Assembly (NCBI RefSeq): GCF_027595985.1
Contig: NC_073302.1
Span: 393,504,403-393,568,402 of the forward strand
DNA length: 64,000 nt
Direction of reading: 5' to 3'
Origin: Sorex araneus
Lineage: Eukaryota > Chordata > Mammalia > Eulipotyphla > Soricidae
Shown here: piece after piece, positions 1 through 11,850 of the stretch
Numbering within the stretch: the stretch's first letter is position 1
How the letters are laid out: each line of letters begins with the position of its first letter
The notes under the pieces: generated by a model
The model's input: only the letters and a program-made list of their open reading frames with translations
Database searches by the model: none
What the model was told of the DNA's origin: nothing
Program-made: the position numbers and the translations under genes

Positions 1-1379
1 TAAGATGAATATGGTTCCTCATATATATATCCACTTTCTAATCCTTGTAAAATTGGGAATATTGCTTCATTTCATAAAAGGGCCTTTGCAGATGTAATTA
101 GTTAGATATTTGGGGCCATACACAAATAGGAATGCCCTAATAGAGACAGTGGAAGAGGCAGACACAGAGCAGACCATGTGAAGATTTGGGGCGGGGTGGG
201 GTGCAGTCAGAGGCGTGGATTGAATTGATGTGCCACAAACCAAGAAGACTGATAACTGGCAACATCTGAGAGAGACATGAGAGTTCTACTAGAAAGAAAG
301 TTTTATCCTAGCAATAGAATAGTGGGTATGCCGTTTGCCTTGCATGTGGCCGACCCGGGTTCGATTCCTCCATCCCTCTCAGGGAGCCTGGCAAGATACC
401 TGTGGCATATTCGATATGCCAAAAAAGTAACAACAAGTCTCACAATGGAGATGTTACTAGTGCTCGCTCGAGCAAATCGATGAACAACTGAATGACAGTG
501 CTACAGTGCTATGTCCCAGCAACACTGATTTCTGGACTTCTGGTCATCAGATATGTGAGAGAAAATATTTCTGTTGTATTAGGCTAGCATTAGCCATGTG
601 AAACTGGAATATGATCCATCTATGGTTTTTGATGCAGGACTTGGGAAATAATTAGGTTCTTGGTAAATTTTTCTATGTTAATAAATGATGTATGACTAAA
701 CATTTTATAAAGAGTAGTACAGTATTTGATAAGTCATTTTTAGCATATCTATGATTTCCCTTTACTCCACTATTCAAGTTATTAAGATGTTCAGTTAGCA
801 ACAAGCCTTTGTGTCCAAACAATGTTACTGGATTTTAAAAAAATCCTTAGACAATAAGGTATTCTGTATTGTCATTGCCTCCTTCAGCTGTGAATGGTGA
901 AGAGTGATTTTACAATGGAATGGTAAGATTTAAGTTTTCAAGGCTTTTTGCTAGCAATTTAAGCTAGCAAAAATTTTTTTTCTATTTGCTAGCAAATAGA
1001 AAAGAACAATCAAACATTCCCTGGCAGGCCAGTTTTTGCATTCAGAATGCTGAAGTTTCTTCTTGCCTCAGAGCCTAATTGAGCAAATTCTGTGCAACTG
1101 TAGAGATATGCTTTAAAGAAGTCAATAATTGTCCACTGGCCACTGAAATGGTCTGGTAATTGTAGTATCTTCAGTTATTTCTGACTATTGTGATCTGTAA
1201 AAAGCCTGTATTTGTATACAGCTCTCTAGTAGGGTAAAGCATGTATTTTGCCTACAAATAGAGGTGAGGAGAAGCATAGTTAGACACTTTATTCGGATAT
1301 TAAAAGTAGATATAATTTGACATTAAAATTCAAATTACTTGGAATCATTAAAAAAACAACAAACCATTATCCACCATGC
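1..1379. other. 3' flank of GRM3
   Basis: AT-rich sequence beyond the inferred end of GRM3. Apart from one SINE at 308-515, I recognise nothing in 1-307 or 516-1379: no exon, RNA gene or long repeat. Confidence 0.6.
308..515 (+). mobile_element. tRNA-derived SINE, type B (head 5'-truncated)
   Basis: The head begins within 'agcaatagaatagtgggta', followed by the B box 'gggttcgattcc' and the type B body: 'cctctcagggagcctggcaag', the hairpin 'ggcatattcgatatgcc' at 404-420, and 'tctcacaatggagatgtta'. The 3' end is the repeat-like 'acagtgctacagtgctat' rather than poly(A). Confidence 0.92.
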
Positions 1380-1396
1380 TGAAAAACCTTGAAGGT

Positions 1397-1402
1397 TTTA
1401 TT
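1397..1402 (-). terminator. GRM3: Distal poly(A) signal AATAAA of GRM3
   Basis: The minus strand reads GAGAATAAAACC, followed within 40 nt by GGTGGATAATGGTTTGTTG, a good GU-rich downstream element. Cleavage is expected near 1375-1385. The hexamer sits at the edge of a short palindrome. Confidence 0.6.
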
Positions 1403-1730
1403 CTCAGTATTTTTACATTAATACAGATGCTTTTTTATCTTGTGCTGAGAAAAACGATTTGTTACACATAATGTAACTTTAATATACAACATAGAAACTC
1501 ATCCTAAATTAGTTACAACAAGGACCTACAAAAAATTTCATAGGAAAAAAAGTTACCTAATATTGCCACCATATTTTTTAGTAGACTGACCCTGTCAGAC
1601 CCTGTCACCAATGCTCAGCTCTGTAAACAATGGTTATTCCAATTCTGGGGAGTTATTACTAATAGGGGTACTAAAATCAGCCTAAAAAGTTCTAACACAT
1701 CACTATATACTGTACAGTCCTCAAAAATAA

Positions 1731-1736
1731 TTTATT
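1731..1736 (-). terminator. GRM3: Proximal candidate poly(A) signal AATAAA of GRM3
   Basis: An AATAAA lies 122 nt past the stop codon, followed by TTATTTTTGAGG and then a moderately GU-rich GTGATGTGTTAG about 25 nt downstream. It may be used as an alternative end, but it could also be unused. Confidence 0.35.
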
Positions 1737-1857
1737 GTACGGTTTCTAAAAAAAGGTACTAGGGTTGTTTGCTTGCTTTGTTTCCATATCCCGGAGCTGC
1801 ACGTGAGCAATTTTGCCTAACAGTCTAAGAACACAAGAACTGAACCGCAATTCACAA

Positions 1858-1931
1858 TCACAGAGATGAGGTGGTGGAGTCGAGGACTTCCCGCCCATTG
1901 CACACCGTTGGGACATATGTGCTTGCAGATG
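1858..1931 (-). CDS. GRM3: GRM3 exon 6 coding part: C-terminal tail and stop
   Basis: This segment completes the split Ser codon (T|CA), then encodes 23 residues, SASTYVPTVC NGREVLDSTTSSL, and TGA at 1860-1858. The acceptor is TTTTCCAG|CATCTG, with AG at 1933-1932. The tail matches human GRM3 as I recall it and ends in the class I PDZ ligand SSL, which is known to bind PICK1 and GRIP. It was found by following the phase from exon 5, because the coding part is too short to stand out as an ORF; longer overlapping minus-strand frames here are spurious. Together with exons 4 and 5 it closes the receptor: 438 codons from the split Ala, equivalent to human residues ~442-879 if overall length is conserved. 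Confidence 0.97.
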
Positions 1932-2164
1932 CTGGAAAACAAAGCGGGACAGAAAAATCAGCATTAGTCATGTGGGCAACAGAGGTAAGGCATGACTTAT
2001 CACAGTTCAAAGTAAAGTAAAAGCTCTTTAAATCAGGCTTTGGAAAATGGTAAGTGATTCACTGCGATAGTAGACACCCCAATTTTAAAAATAAAATTTT
2101 AAGCACTGTGACTTACAATACTGTTGATAGTAGGGTTCTCTGAATATTAAAACATTCCAACAAC

Positions 2165-2660
2165 ACATTTCACAGGAGTGTCCTCTTCCCCCTACTATTG
2201 TCCCAGGGTCCTGCCCCACCCCCACCCCTGGCCTCCATACCCCTCACTACAAGCTTCCTACTGAAAGTAGACCAGTTTTATTTCTGTTGCTTTGGGGCAT
2301 TTGCTATTTCCTTAATATGTGTCTTTGTAGCTCACAATGGGAAAAATCATTCTATATCTATTCCTCTCCTTATAACTAACTTCACTTGGCACGGTATACT
2401 CCAGACTCATCCATGTAACAGCAAACCTCAGTGATTTTGTCTTGTGGTCAAGTAGTTTTCCTATGTATAGTTTCCAAACATATATGTTTATTCTTTTTAT
2501 GATGCTTAGTTTCCCCAGATACAACTCTTAGCTCTTGCTATTCTGTGATTTTTGTTTTCATGTAAATATTGTGAATATGTACTATAGCTGCTTCCTGAAT
2601 ACTTGAGTTGTTTCCAGATTTCAAACCAAAATTTAAAATTTATTTGAATTAAAGTTAATT
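2165..2660 (-). mobile_element. Old L1 3'-region fragment (probable)
   Basis: On the plus strand 'acttcacttggcacggtatactccagactcatccatgt' parallels the reversed L1 3' end seen at 40.3 kb ('atttcacttagcatgatactttccatgttgatcca'). It is strongly diverged, so this is a probable ancient L1 remnant. Confidence 0.45.
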
Positions 2661-3214
2661 TTCATCCTGAAAAATGCATGAAGTAATATATCTCTTGGAG
2701 AGAGCATTATAAGCATAATCATATTTGAAACCAGTACTGTGTTTAAAATTATCTTTGGAAATCTGTAAACTGAAGAGTCTTGGGCATGTTGGTGATGGTG
2801 GAGATGCAATAACTGTCTACTAAAAGCATAAACATTAAGATTTGTCACCAGTTACCCTCAACTGTAATAAAAATGAAAAGACATTAAATATAGTATAAAA
2901 ATTTAAAGCTCATTTTAGTTTTCATAGAAATTATTAAATTAGTTTTTTTCCAAGTACCTTAATTAGTCTTATCTTTCTGGGCACAGATAAATCTTGTATA
3001 GCTCCCGGAGTCATCTGTGAACACTGCCTTAGAGGAGGGTTTAATTTAGTTTCATGTTCAAGTGGATAACCTCAGTGAAAACTCCAATAAGGCGTGAATG
3101 CTAAGAACTTGAATTTCATAATACTCCTCAGAAGGAATGATATTCCTAAATAATGGCTCTTATTATTATTATCACTGACAACAGTGACCAAGTGTTATAG
3201 TGTGATTATCATAT

Positions 3215-3325
3215 GGACATTGTTTATTCTTTTTATTATGCTTAGTTTCTCCAGATATAACTCTTAGCTTTTGCTGTTCTGTAAGTTTTGTTTTTATGTA
3301 AATATATATAGATATATATACAGAT
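3215..3325. repeat. Diverged copy of the sequence at 2486-2580
   Basis: About 90 bp from 'gtttattctttttattatgc' through 'gttttgtttttatgtaaata' matches 2486-2580 with scattered differences and the same orientation. It runs into a short (TA)n stretch at 3301-3325. Confidence 0.6.
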
Positions 3326-4975
3326 AAGTTATATTTATTTTTTACTCTTAATGACACTTTTTCCTTTCACCAAGGATAAAACAAGGAGCCCCATCCTCCT
3401 GTGCAATGAAGCCATAATAATCTGTTAGATATGGCCTTAAACATGAAAACATTTTGGTGTTCTTTCCATACCCATCATTTGGCCCAGACACTTGGACACA
3501 ATCCTCTTGGTCATCTGACTATAGCTCAATTGAACTGATCAGACTGAAGACACATATCTCTTGATTAATGATCCAATAAACTAATATATTCTGATGTATT
3601 CATGCCTTTATGGATTTATGACTTTGATATATTTTGCCCCGTAAAAAGTGTGATTTTCATAGGAATTTCTTTGCCCTATGAAGAATAAAATTTGAGGTTA
3701 TATAGACTGCATTGAGGGAACAATCAGCATATTTAGAGCACTCAGAACTCAGAACTCAACACTAAGGAAAGAAACTATTGCTTCTCATTTTGCATCAACT
3801 ATACTGGCAAGTTTTGGAAGACTGTATATGAAATCTTGCTGCCTGTTTACCTAAAATTAAAGTTCAGTAATGATACATATTAAATCTTTGGAAGAATGTT
3901 TTATTCCTTCTATCATTTTTAAGTTCAAGTTCCATTTTCTTCAGCAACATGAACACACTAAATATCTTTGGGGACAGGTATGGGGTAATTTACTCTTTTT
4001 AAATTTCTGCAATGAAAACCTTCTGAGATACTATTTACCAGATAAAGATTTGATGGAATGTGACAGTGTTAATAATTCCAAATGCAGGGGCTTTTATTTT
4101 TTATCTGCAGAGTTTATTCATGTGCTTATCTAATGCACTTTCATCAAAGGTAGGTAAGTTAAGAGAAAGAAATGGAGAAAGTTCAGGCCCTACATTATTA
4201 GTGTCTAAGAGTATACCACAGGCCATTTGATACATGTTTTACTGCATGTTTCCTCCTTATATCTAACCCTGGACCTGGCATCTCTATGGGGATATGTAAA
4301 GGGTATTTGAAACTCAGGTGACTGAAGCATTACTCTGGATGCCTTAGCCTGGATCCATTTAGTTGTATTTTCCTCAGTAAATGGTCACCCCACACAGTCA
4401 GTTATCCAAACTAAAAACCTGACGTTTAGGCTTCTCTCCGTTTTTGTTCATCCTCTGTGTCAGATCTTTCTTCAAGTGCAATTCTCTCAGGGTTCACACA
4501 TAACTACCTTTATCTCTGCATGTGCCTGTGGGTCAAACTACCGTTTCATTTCTCTTTACTACGATAACAACTGCACCCTGTCATCTGTTCCCTCTCTTGC
4601 TTCCCTGCAATGTATTCTCTGTACAACAGATAATGGAGAATGCAGCTGTATATAAGTCATCTTAGACCCCCAACGGCTTTCCCTTTACTCTGGGTTAGAA
4701 ACATTAGGGTGATTCAGATCACGCTTCTCTTTTGGATTCACCTTATTCCCATTTTCCTCCCCTTCCTTTTATGCCTTTATCGTCAAAAACTAGCACAATG
4801 CCCTCCTCCCTTCACCCTATCCCCACTGCCCTGCAACCATTCTCTTCTAAAAAAAACCTGTCATAAGGTCACCTAATCTAAAGCAGCAAACCAGTTACTC
4901 TATTATATTACCCAACAACAAAAGAATTAGCTGAACATAGTTGTTGGTGTCTGATTTTTGAGGGTTGATCCTCCA

Positions 4976-5020
4976 CCTCCTCTTCCTCCTCCTCCTCCTC
5001 CTCCTTCTCTTTCTCTCCCT
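4976..5020. repeat. (TCC)n microsatellite
   Basis: A run of tcctcc units bordered by CT-rich sequence. Confidence 0.9.
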
Positions 5021-7835
5021 TGTTAGTATTGCTATTCTTATTTTTCAACTAAAAAGTTGCACAGTTTATGCATTATAATTATATAATCCTGGAAAATATT
5101 TAGAAATAGACTAAATATTTTCTAAATGATGGTAGAAGCAGCTACATTTTGAGGAAAGTGAGAACCAATAGAAAATTCCAAGAAGAAATAATCTTTTCCC
5201 TGAAAGAAAGAGCAGCAGATGTGAGGTGTGTGGTCAGCCTGGGCAGGGAGAGAAGGGGCCTCTGGCTCACAGGTCACAGTGCAGCAAAGATCACCCCCAG
5301 CACAGCAAAGAGTACTGGCTTGGGCTGGGAGCACCCATAGCAGGTGTGTGGCTTGTGACATTTTGACTAATCTCTTCATCTTTTCCAGGATCAAGTTTTA
5401 TTATTTCTGTGCAGGTTTTTCATTTTCCAAGATTGAAGAGAAATGGTGTGTTATAGGGGTAAGTCTAGGAGAACTCGGGAGTGGCATGCTAATGCCCTTC
5501 TTTGTCTCTCTTAGACTAATCTAATACCCAGTCTACTTGCATTTTTTTATGATACATAAAAAAAAATCTACTCTGATGTGACCCATATTGCTGTAGAATT
5601 TGATATAATGCTGTTCTTAAGTGTGCTCCTCTTACCATCTTGCTCATTGTATTCGAATTTCTGAAAAACTGGGCGTATTTGACCAAGATGTAACAAGGAC
5701 TTGTACTTCATGCAAAGATAGCTACAAGGAAAGACCCTCAAACTATAATTTTGAGCAATATTTTATGTAGTATACACCCTGTGAAGATCATTATGGAATA
5801 TCACAAAATAAGTTTTCTATCTGTTTCATAGGAACGCTAAAGGAAATACTGTGAGAATATCTAAACTCTTTGACAGGAAGATAATACAAATTCAAGATCT
5901 TCTTACAAGGAGTAACAACAGAAAAAAGCCCACAGGAATCTTTCTATGTTTTTTTTTTAACCCATTTGTTTTTTACTATCAAAGGGAACCATAACATTTG
6001 TTTTTTGGCTTCTCTTTTTACTCTTTCATCTGCAGCATTTTCCAGTGCATTTTATTTTATTATGTGAAAAATATTCTCATTTTTGCACATGCTGCTGAAT
6101 ATAGTAGGGGAAATTATTGTTTTATGAGTTTTCTATTTCAATTACTTTGCCTTTCATAAATATTTCACATATGCCTCCCATATTAGCCCATCTGTTATTC
6201 CCCAAGGTAGTAAAATATATGGCAGAGCAAAGTACTATCATTTTCGTGTGTGTATCTGTGATGAGCTTTTGCTATTATCTAATGAAATTCTCACGAGAAT
6301 TTTAATGGTGGAAGTTCAGCCCATTTTCTTAAGTGCGGGTAAACAGATTTCTATAATAATCATTTCTGTCAGAAATAAGAGGTGTGCAGACTTATATTTC
6401 ACTTTCCTTGGGAAGATATGTGAGTAACAGATGTTAGTTACTGTAGGCAAAGATAGTGCTTTTTGCTCTTCGAAAAGTAAAGACAGCTAAAACATCTAAC
6501 AAGTTGCAACACTGATCACAAAAGGGAAATTCACACCCATCAAAAGGCATATTTTGCCTTAAAAAAGTTGATGAAACACTGAAGATCAGTGCATCCAAGT
6601 GACAAACTTTGTCTCACACTGTGAAATCCATTTCTCCACCAGTAATGCATGTACTGGCTAGGCTTTAGAGAAAATGACCCTAATTTTTGCAGGTAACTGG
6701 ACCTTTGATCAATGTTAAACAATTTATTTAATAGTTTCTTATGTATGCTAAGTCTGTTAGCCAATTTAGTGGCTGAGTCTTGCATGGTTCCTGAGAATCA
6801 GTATGTTAACTATGTAATGTATTGTACTCAGAAAAAAATAAAACAAATATTTAAACAGAACAGACATTCCATTCTGTTTCCATCTGGTCTATTTCCTTTG
6901 CTCCTGGTGACCCCAAAATAATTTTTCCCAACATGATTGCTTATTTAGATATTTTAATACTATGGTCTACCAGCTGTTTGCTCTCTTGTCTTCTTTGTTA
7001 CTGAATCCATGTTCTTATTCATTCCTTAACTTTACTTGTGCTAGGGTCCTTTGTTCCTATGCTCGAAGTTCTTCTTCTAGTACATACATGTTATCTGGGA
7101 AGATGGTAACACTACTGTTTACTGACTCAGTAGCCTTGCTATGTTATAGATTTTACAGTGGAAGAGAATCTATTATGAAGAAATAAGGACTAGATTCTCA
7201 GGGAGTTTCCCCTTTATATTTTAATTTAGGTTCTTAAATTGTTATCAGTAGACTTAAGATGAAATCACACTTATTATGACATCAGATAAAAATCTACAAA
7301 CCTAAGATTTAATTTCCAGGCATAGAATTAGAACTTCTAAAAGAAAAAATCTTTATTTAATGATTCATCTCTTACAATTCTTGTGAAAAATAAAAATGTC
7401 ACGTACCATTTTATAACCCACTATATAACTTAGCTATGTTATCAATAGAAATTTCACTTGATATTCACCTGGGTGAGGGCTGTCTAAAAGATAATAATGC
7501 TCTCTACCCCAGGAAGCCTTGATAGACAGGTCTCGATACCATCTTATCTCTCCCATACCAACCTTGGTATGCCATCTGTTATTGGCTTGTTATAGTCCCT
7601 AGGTGACAGAAGAAACTCAAAAGATTCTTCAGTGACCAAGTCAATTATAAAACTGTTGACATTTACTTGGTTAGTGATATGGCTCCAAAGTCTTTAAAGT
7701 TACTTCAGGTGGTATACAAATACCTCTTGGAGGACAATGGAGGCTCACAAATAATGAGTACGAGGTCCTTGGGGGTCCAAGGTCCACTTACACTTGGCCT
7801 GGCTGTGGGCCTGGCCAGCAGTGTCATGTTCCGTG

Positions 7836-7970
7836 AACTCTGTGGTGCTGGGGGCCATGGCTATACACGGAAGGTACTCAGGAGTCTGTGCAGCACTGAG
7901 GATCAAACCAGGGTCCTAATACATTCAAGGCAAGTGCTCTAGTCTTTGAGCTAACTCCCCCACCCCTAGA
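7836..7970 (-). mobile_element. Old tRNA-SINE, minus strand
   Basis: The reversed head is visible as 'gaggatcaaaccagggtcctaa' and 'caaggcaagtgctctag', ending in 'gctaactcccccacccct'. It is diverged, so the boundaries are approximate. Confidence 0.65.
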
Positions 7971-8154
7971 TACCTTTTAAAAATATTCTATATGGGTGGC
8001 ATCATTGTGCTAAACACATTCATATATGTCCATTTTGGGTATCCTCCAGAAAATATCACTTAAAGTGGAAAGGAAACAATGCAATAAACAATATAATAAA
8101 TTTATGCTGGGCATTTTCTTGCTTTGGTTTATGGTACTTATCATCTAAATAAAG

Positions 8155-8401
8155 CACTGTTGCACTGTCATCCCATTGTTCATCTATTTGCTCGAGCAGG
8201 CACCAGTAACGTCTCCATTGTGAGACCTGTTGTTATTGTTTTTGGCATATTGAATATGCCACAGGTAGCTTTCCACGCTCTGCTGTGTGGGTGGGATACT
8301 CTTGGTAGCTTGCTGGCCTCTCCAAGAGGGATGGAGAAATCAAACCCAGGTCAGCCGTGTGCAAGGCAAATGCCCTACCTGCTATGCTATTGTTCCAGTC
8401 C
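8155..8401 (-). mobile_element. tRNA-derived SINE, type B
   Basis: A full reversed copy, from the tail 'gcactgttgcactgtcatccc' through 'tttggcatattgaatatgcca' to the head 'gcaaggcaaatgccctacct..ccagtcc'. Flanking 'atctaaataaa' and 'atttaaataaa' form a probable target-site duplication. Confidence 0.93.
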
Positions 8402-8587
8402 ATTTAAATAAAAGTATGTATAAGATTTAATTATATTTTTTAAAAATCAGCATACATACATAGTTTTTCAGAATTGTGTGCTTCTCTCAAGGCATTAATA
8501 AATGTAGAGTTACAAGGAAATACTTATGACTATATATTATGATTATACAATATTAAACTTTTAAGCAAACACCTTACCTGTTGTACT

Positions 8588-8606
8588 ATCTCTCTCTCTC
8601 TCTCCC
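8588..8606. repeat. (TC)n tract
   Basis: A short run of ctctctctctctctc. Confidence 0.8.
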
Positions 8607-8677
8607 CACTTCCAAAATGATACTAGCTTTTAAAAACTATTTAAATGAGAGAGGTGCCTTTGACATAAAAAATTATG

Positions 8678-8930
8678 GACTGGAGACATAGTACAATTAT
8701 TAAGGCACATTGTTTGCATGTGTCAGATCCTGATTTCATCTCAACCATCACACGATCCTCTGGATCATGACAGGGTGTGCATGACCTGAGCACTGCAGAG
8801 CTGAAGCACCCACTGCATTCCTGTATCCTAACACTGAATCAACTGACCCAGTTGTCTGAAAATTGCTGGGAGGCTACCAGGGTTTCTTGAGCACTGCTTA
8901 GGAGACCCTCCCTTATGCATGATCATGAAA
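8678..8930 (+). mobile_element. Old tRNA-SINE
   Basis: The head is 'ggactggagacatagtacaa' followed by 'ttgtttgcatgtgtcagatcc'. A diverged body contains 'gagcactgcagagctgaagc'. Confidence 0.65.
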
Positions 8931-11043
8931 AACACTGATAAATATTTGCCAAATCACATTTTCTGAGAAACTTCATAGATAGTCCTTTTGGAATGAATAT
9001 TCTATCTTCTGTGTAGCAATCTGGGTGTGGGGCTCTTTGCGGTCACCCATAGACATGATTGATGCTGTTGAGCTGCCCGGCGCAGGATTTTGATAGTACT
9101 GTAAATGTGTATCCATGTTGATAGAATAAGATGCCATCAGGTATGTAGAGCCCTCAAGGGAATGTCTTTAACAAAAAAGGTAACTGAATTTTCAGGTTCT
9201 AAAGATTCTCAATTTCAGATAGACCTTGGGATGAATTTTATGAAAATCCAGAGTGCAGAGAAGTCATGTAACAGCTTTGGAGAGTTTAGGTACTCTAGTT
9301 ATCATAATCCTTAAAATATACTATATAGAGAGATTCAGTTTTATCTAGAAAAGATATGTAAGAGTCAAGGACCCTGAGTTTCCCTACCCTGCCTCTATTC
9401 TGCACCGTTTCTGTCTCTTTGTTCACTGGTATTAAAGAAGATGGGCCAGATATGTTTGGGGGAAAACCTAGACACATAAGTTAAGAAAAATCCATTTACG
9501 TACTGCAAAAGAGTGCTTGTGAGACGAATACAGTGGAAATGTTAAAGAGAAGAAAGAAGAGACACCCCACGTCATTGATCAAATACATGTACTAGTACCT
9601 ATTAAAGCTGGAGTATTCTTCATGAGGGTGGGAGTAAAAGGGAATGGGATAAAGCTCTTAGGAATGCCAGGAACAGCCCTTTCCTAAGGAAAATAGATAG
9701 GAATCTGATTTGAATGCACTCAATGTATTCTGCCTGGAAACTGATGCCTTAGCTTGCTGACTACTCCAGTTTCCTCCTGCACTGGCCAGTGTGGATTTAT
9801 GTTGATAATATACTTGTGCCTGTGGTTAAGAAGACTGCCAGTTCAGTGTGTTTTTAAGTAACTTGGCCAGGGTATTATGTAGATAGTGACATTATGGGAT
9901 TCCCTTAGCTAAACACTACAGCCATATTATGCTGTGTCTCAACTTGCATGTAGAAAAGAAATATGGGCTTTAGCTGCATGCACTGCTTCTCTTTTATAAG
10001 TCAGACTCAACATGAACAAGGGCTTATATCTTGTCACATGAAGCATCTTCAAAGGCTTACCCACGGATATGTACAAAATCTGTCCCTCATGTGCTGGTTC
10101 TCTATTATAGAGCCCTTTTGTACTGTTGTACTAAAATTATATTTTGATCCCAGAAGGCTATTTACTTGATATTTTTATACTACTTCTTTCTGATGATCAG
10201 AAGATGCTTTATATTAAAGACTAATTCTGTTAATTGGGCAGTTTCCACATTATCACCTAGATAACTGACTTTTTGAATAAGGCTTTGTCAGAGGAAATCC
10301 ATCATATGCCTATGGCTGCTCCGGGACCCAAATCTGTGCATCATTAGTTAGCAGAAGCCTCTTGGCTGATCTTAACGATAATGACATACATACATCTGAA
10401 TGATCACCATGGGCAAGAGAAACACACATCCCCATAGGACCAAGTCTGGGTACATAATAGCTTCAAAGACGATTGAGCACACTCCATTACTCACCTCTCT
10501 CCCCGCATCTTTGCTGATACAAACCTGTATTAGTGTCAGCCATGTTTGGACCCACACAGGTTCTCTCTGGTTTTATGCTATGTAACCTCACATGTATAAT
10601 GGGCTTGTTGCCTTCACAGTTACGCAGTTCCACTTACATTTGCAGCATGTGTTCTTGATTGCCTGTCCTTGGCAAGCAGCTCTGGACGGTCCCTTTGCTT
10701 CTAAGGCTGAACAAAATAAAGAATGACCTATTTTCTTTCTCCTCCAAATACAAAGGCTGTTTGCTTATGTGTGTGGGTGTGTGAGTAGTATTCCAGCATT
10801 TGTTCAGAATTTCAGAGTCTCTGAGGTATGATGCTATTGAAAGGAACATTCCCACTCTCTGTTAACGTTTCCTGAGTGACCAGGTGCCTCTCTACATGGA
10901 ATACTTCTCTGGAGGGTTTAAGAGGGAAGTAGGTGAAGAATTGCTTGGGATGTGACCACAGAGATCATGAGCAACAGGCATGACTTCAAAGCCATCTCCT
11001 TCATTAAACCAAATGTCAGCTTCCTCTCTAAGGGATATCCCAT

Positions 11044-11335
11044 GCGTGCTGAAAGGAGACTTTCAAACGAACACGATGACCACTTAATGCCTGTATTGCA
11101 AACCATAACACACAAAAGGAGAGAGGGAGTAAAAGGGAATGTGCCTGTCACAGAGGCAGGGGTGAGGGAAGGGGTGAAGGTGGAGGATGCGATACTGGAA
11201 ACATTAGTGATGGAGACTGGGCACTGGTGGAAGGATGGGTACTTGACCATTGTATGACTGAAAACGTAATCACAAAAGTTTGTAAGTCTGTTGTTGTATC
11301 TCACAGTGTTTCATTAAAAATTTTTTTAAAAAAAG
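11044..11335 (+). mobile_element. L1 3' UTR end, 5'-truncated
   Basis: It matches the L1 tail at 53.5 kb in order: 'gctgaaaggagac', 'gcaaaccataacacacaaaa', 'gggcactggtggaaggatgg', 'cattgtatgactgaaaacgt' and an A-rich end with 'cattaaaaa'. No coding part is retained. Confidence 0.85.
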
Positions 11336-11500
11336 TTCACAAAAAAGGGGGGGATATCCCAGAGTAACTTCCTGCTCTTCACTAAAACCAGTGCACAAGT
11401 AGAAGGGATGGTTTGGGCTGAGGTTATCTAATTTTGTTGCGCCACTTATAATGAACTGGTTCCTTTGCTTTGATCCAACTAAGCAGAATATGGATGGTGA

Positions 11501-11534
11501 GGCCTGGGAATCTCAAAGGCCTGGGAATCTCAAA
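11501..11534. repeat. 17-bp tandem duplication
   Basis: The unit 'ggcctgggaatctcaaa' occurs twice in direct succession. Confidence 0.9.
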
Positions 11535-11784
11535 CAATTTTTTCTTTTTACCCAAATACTGAGAACCACTAACCAAAGAGTACACTAATGGAAAAAATCT
11601 GTGTAACTTTTGTTTTTATTACTTTTGTTTTGTTTTTATTACTCTGATTCTCAATTAGTTTACCAGCTATTGTTCTCTTTTGTAAGTGTTAATATGTAAA
11701 CATTTCTCAAATGGCAATATGCCCTAATAGTCCTTTTTAACAATGCTCTTTCTTCCATGCCTGCTTCTGAGTTTGCTTATGTTT

Positions 11785-11850
11785 CTTTCTCTCTCTTTCC
11801 CTTCCTCTCTCTCTCTTTCTATCTCTCTGTCTCTCTCTTTCCCTGCACTC
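11785..11850. repeat. Pyrimidine (TC)n-rich tract
   Basis: Imperfect tctctc and tttc units. Confidence 0.8.

Larger units (their letters stand above)
1380..1857 (-). other. GRM3: GRM3 3' untranslated region (terminal exon)
   Basis: This is the repeat-free sequence downstream of the GRM3 stop, on the minus strand. It is AT-rich and contains two AATAAA hexamers, at 1736-1731 and 1402-1397. I favour the distal one as the main end because a GU-rich stretch follows it. This gives a UTR of roughly 480 nt. The proximal hexamer would give a ~140-nt UTR. The exact cleavage point is inferred. Confidence 0.6.

Noticed and set aside
1746..1964. 72-aa minus-strand frame over GRM3 exon 6
   Set aside because: It is in the wrong frame. 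The phase from exon 5 selects a different frame that gives the known GRM3 C-terminus.
10918..11304. 128-aa minus-strand frame
   Set aside because: It overlaps the antisense of an L1 3' UTR end, which is non-coding.
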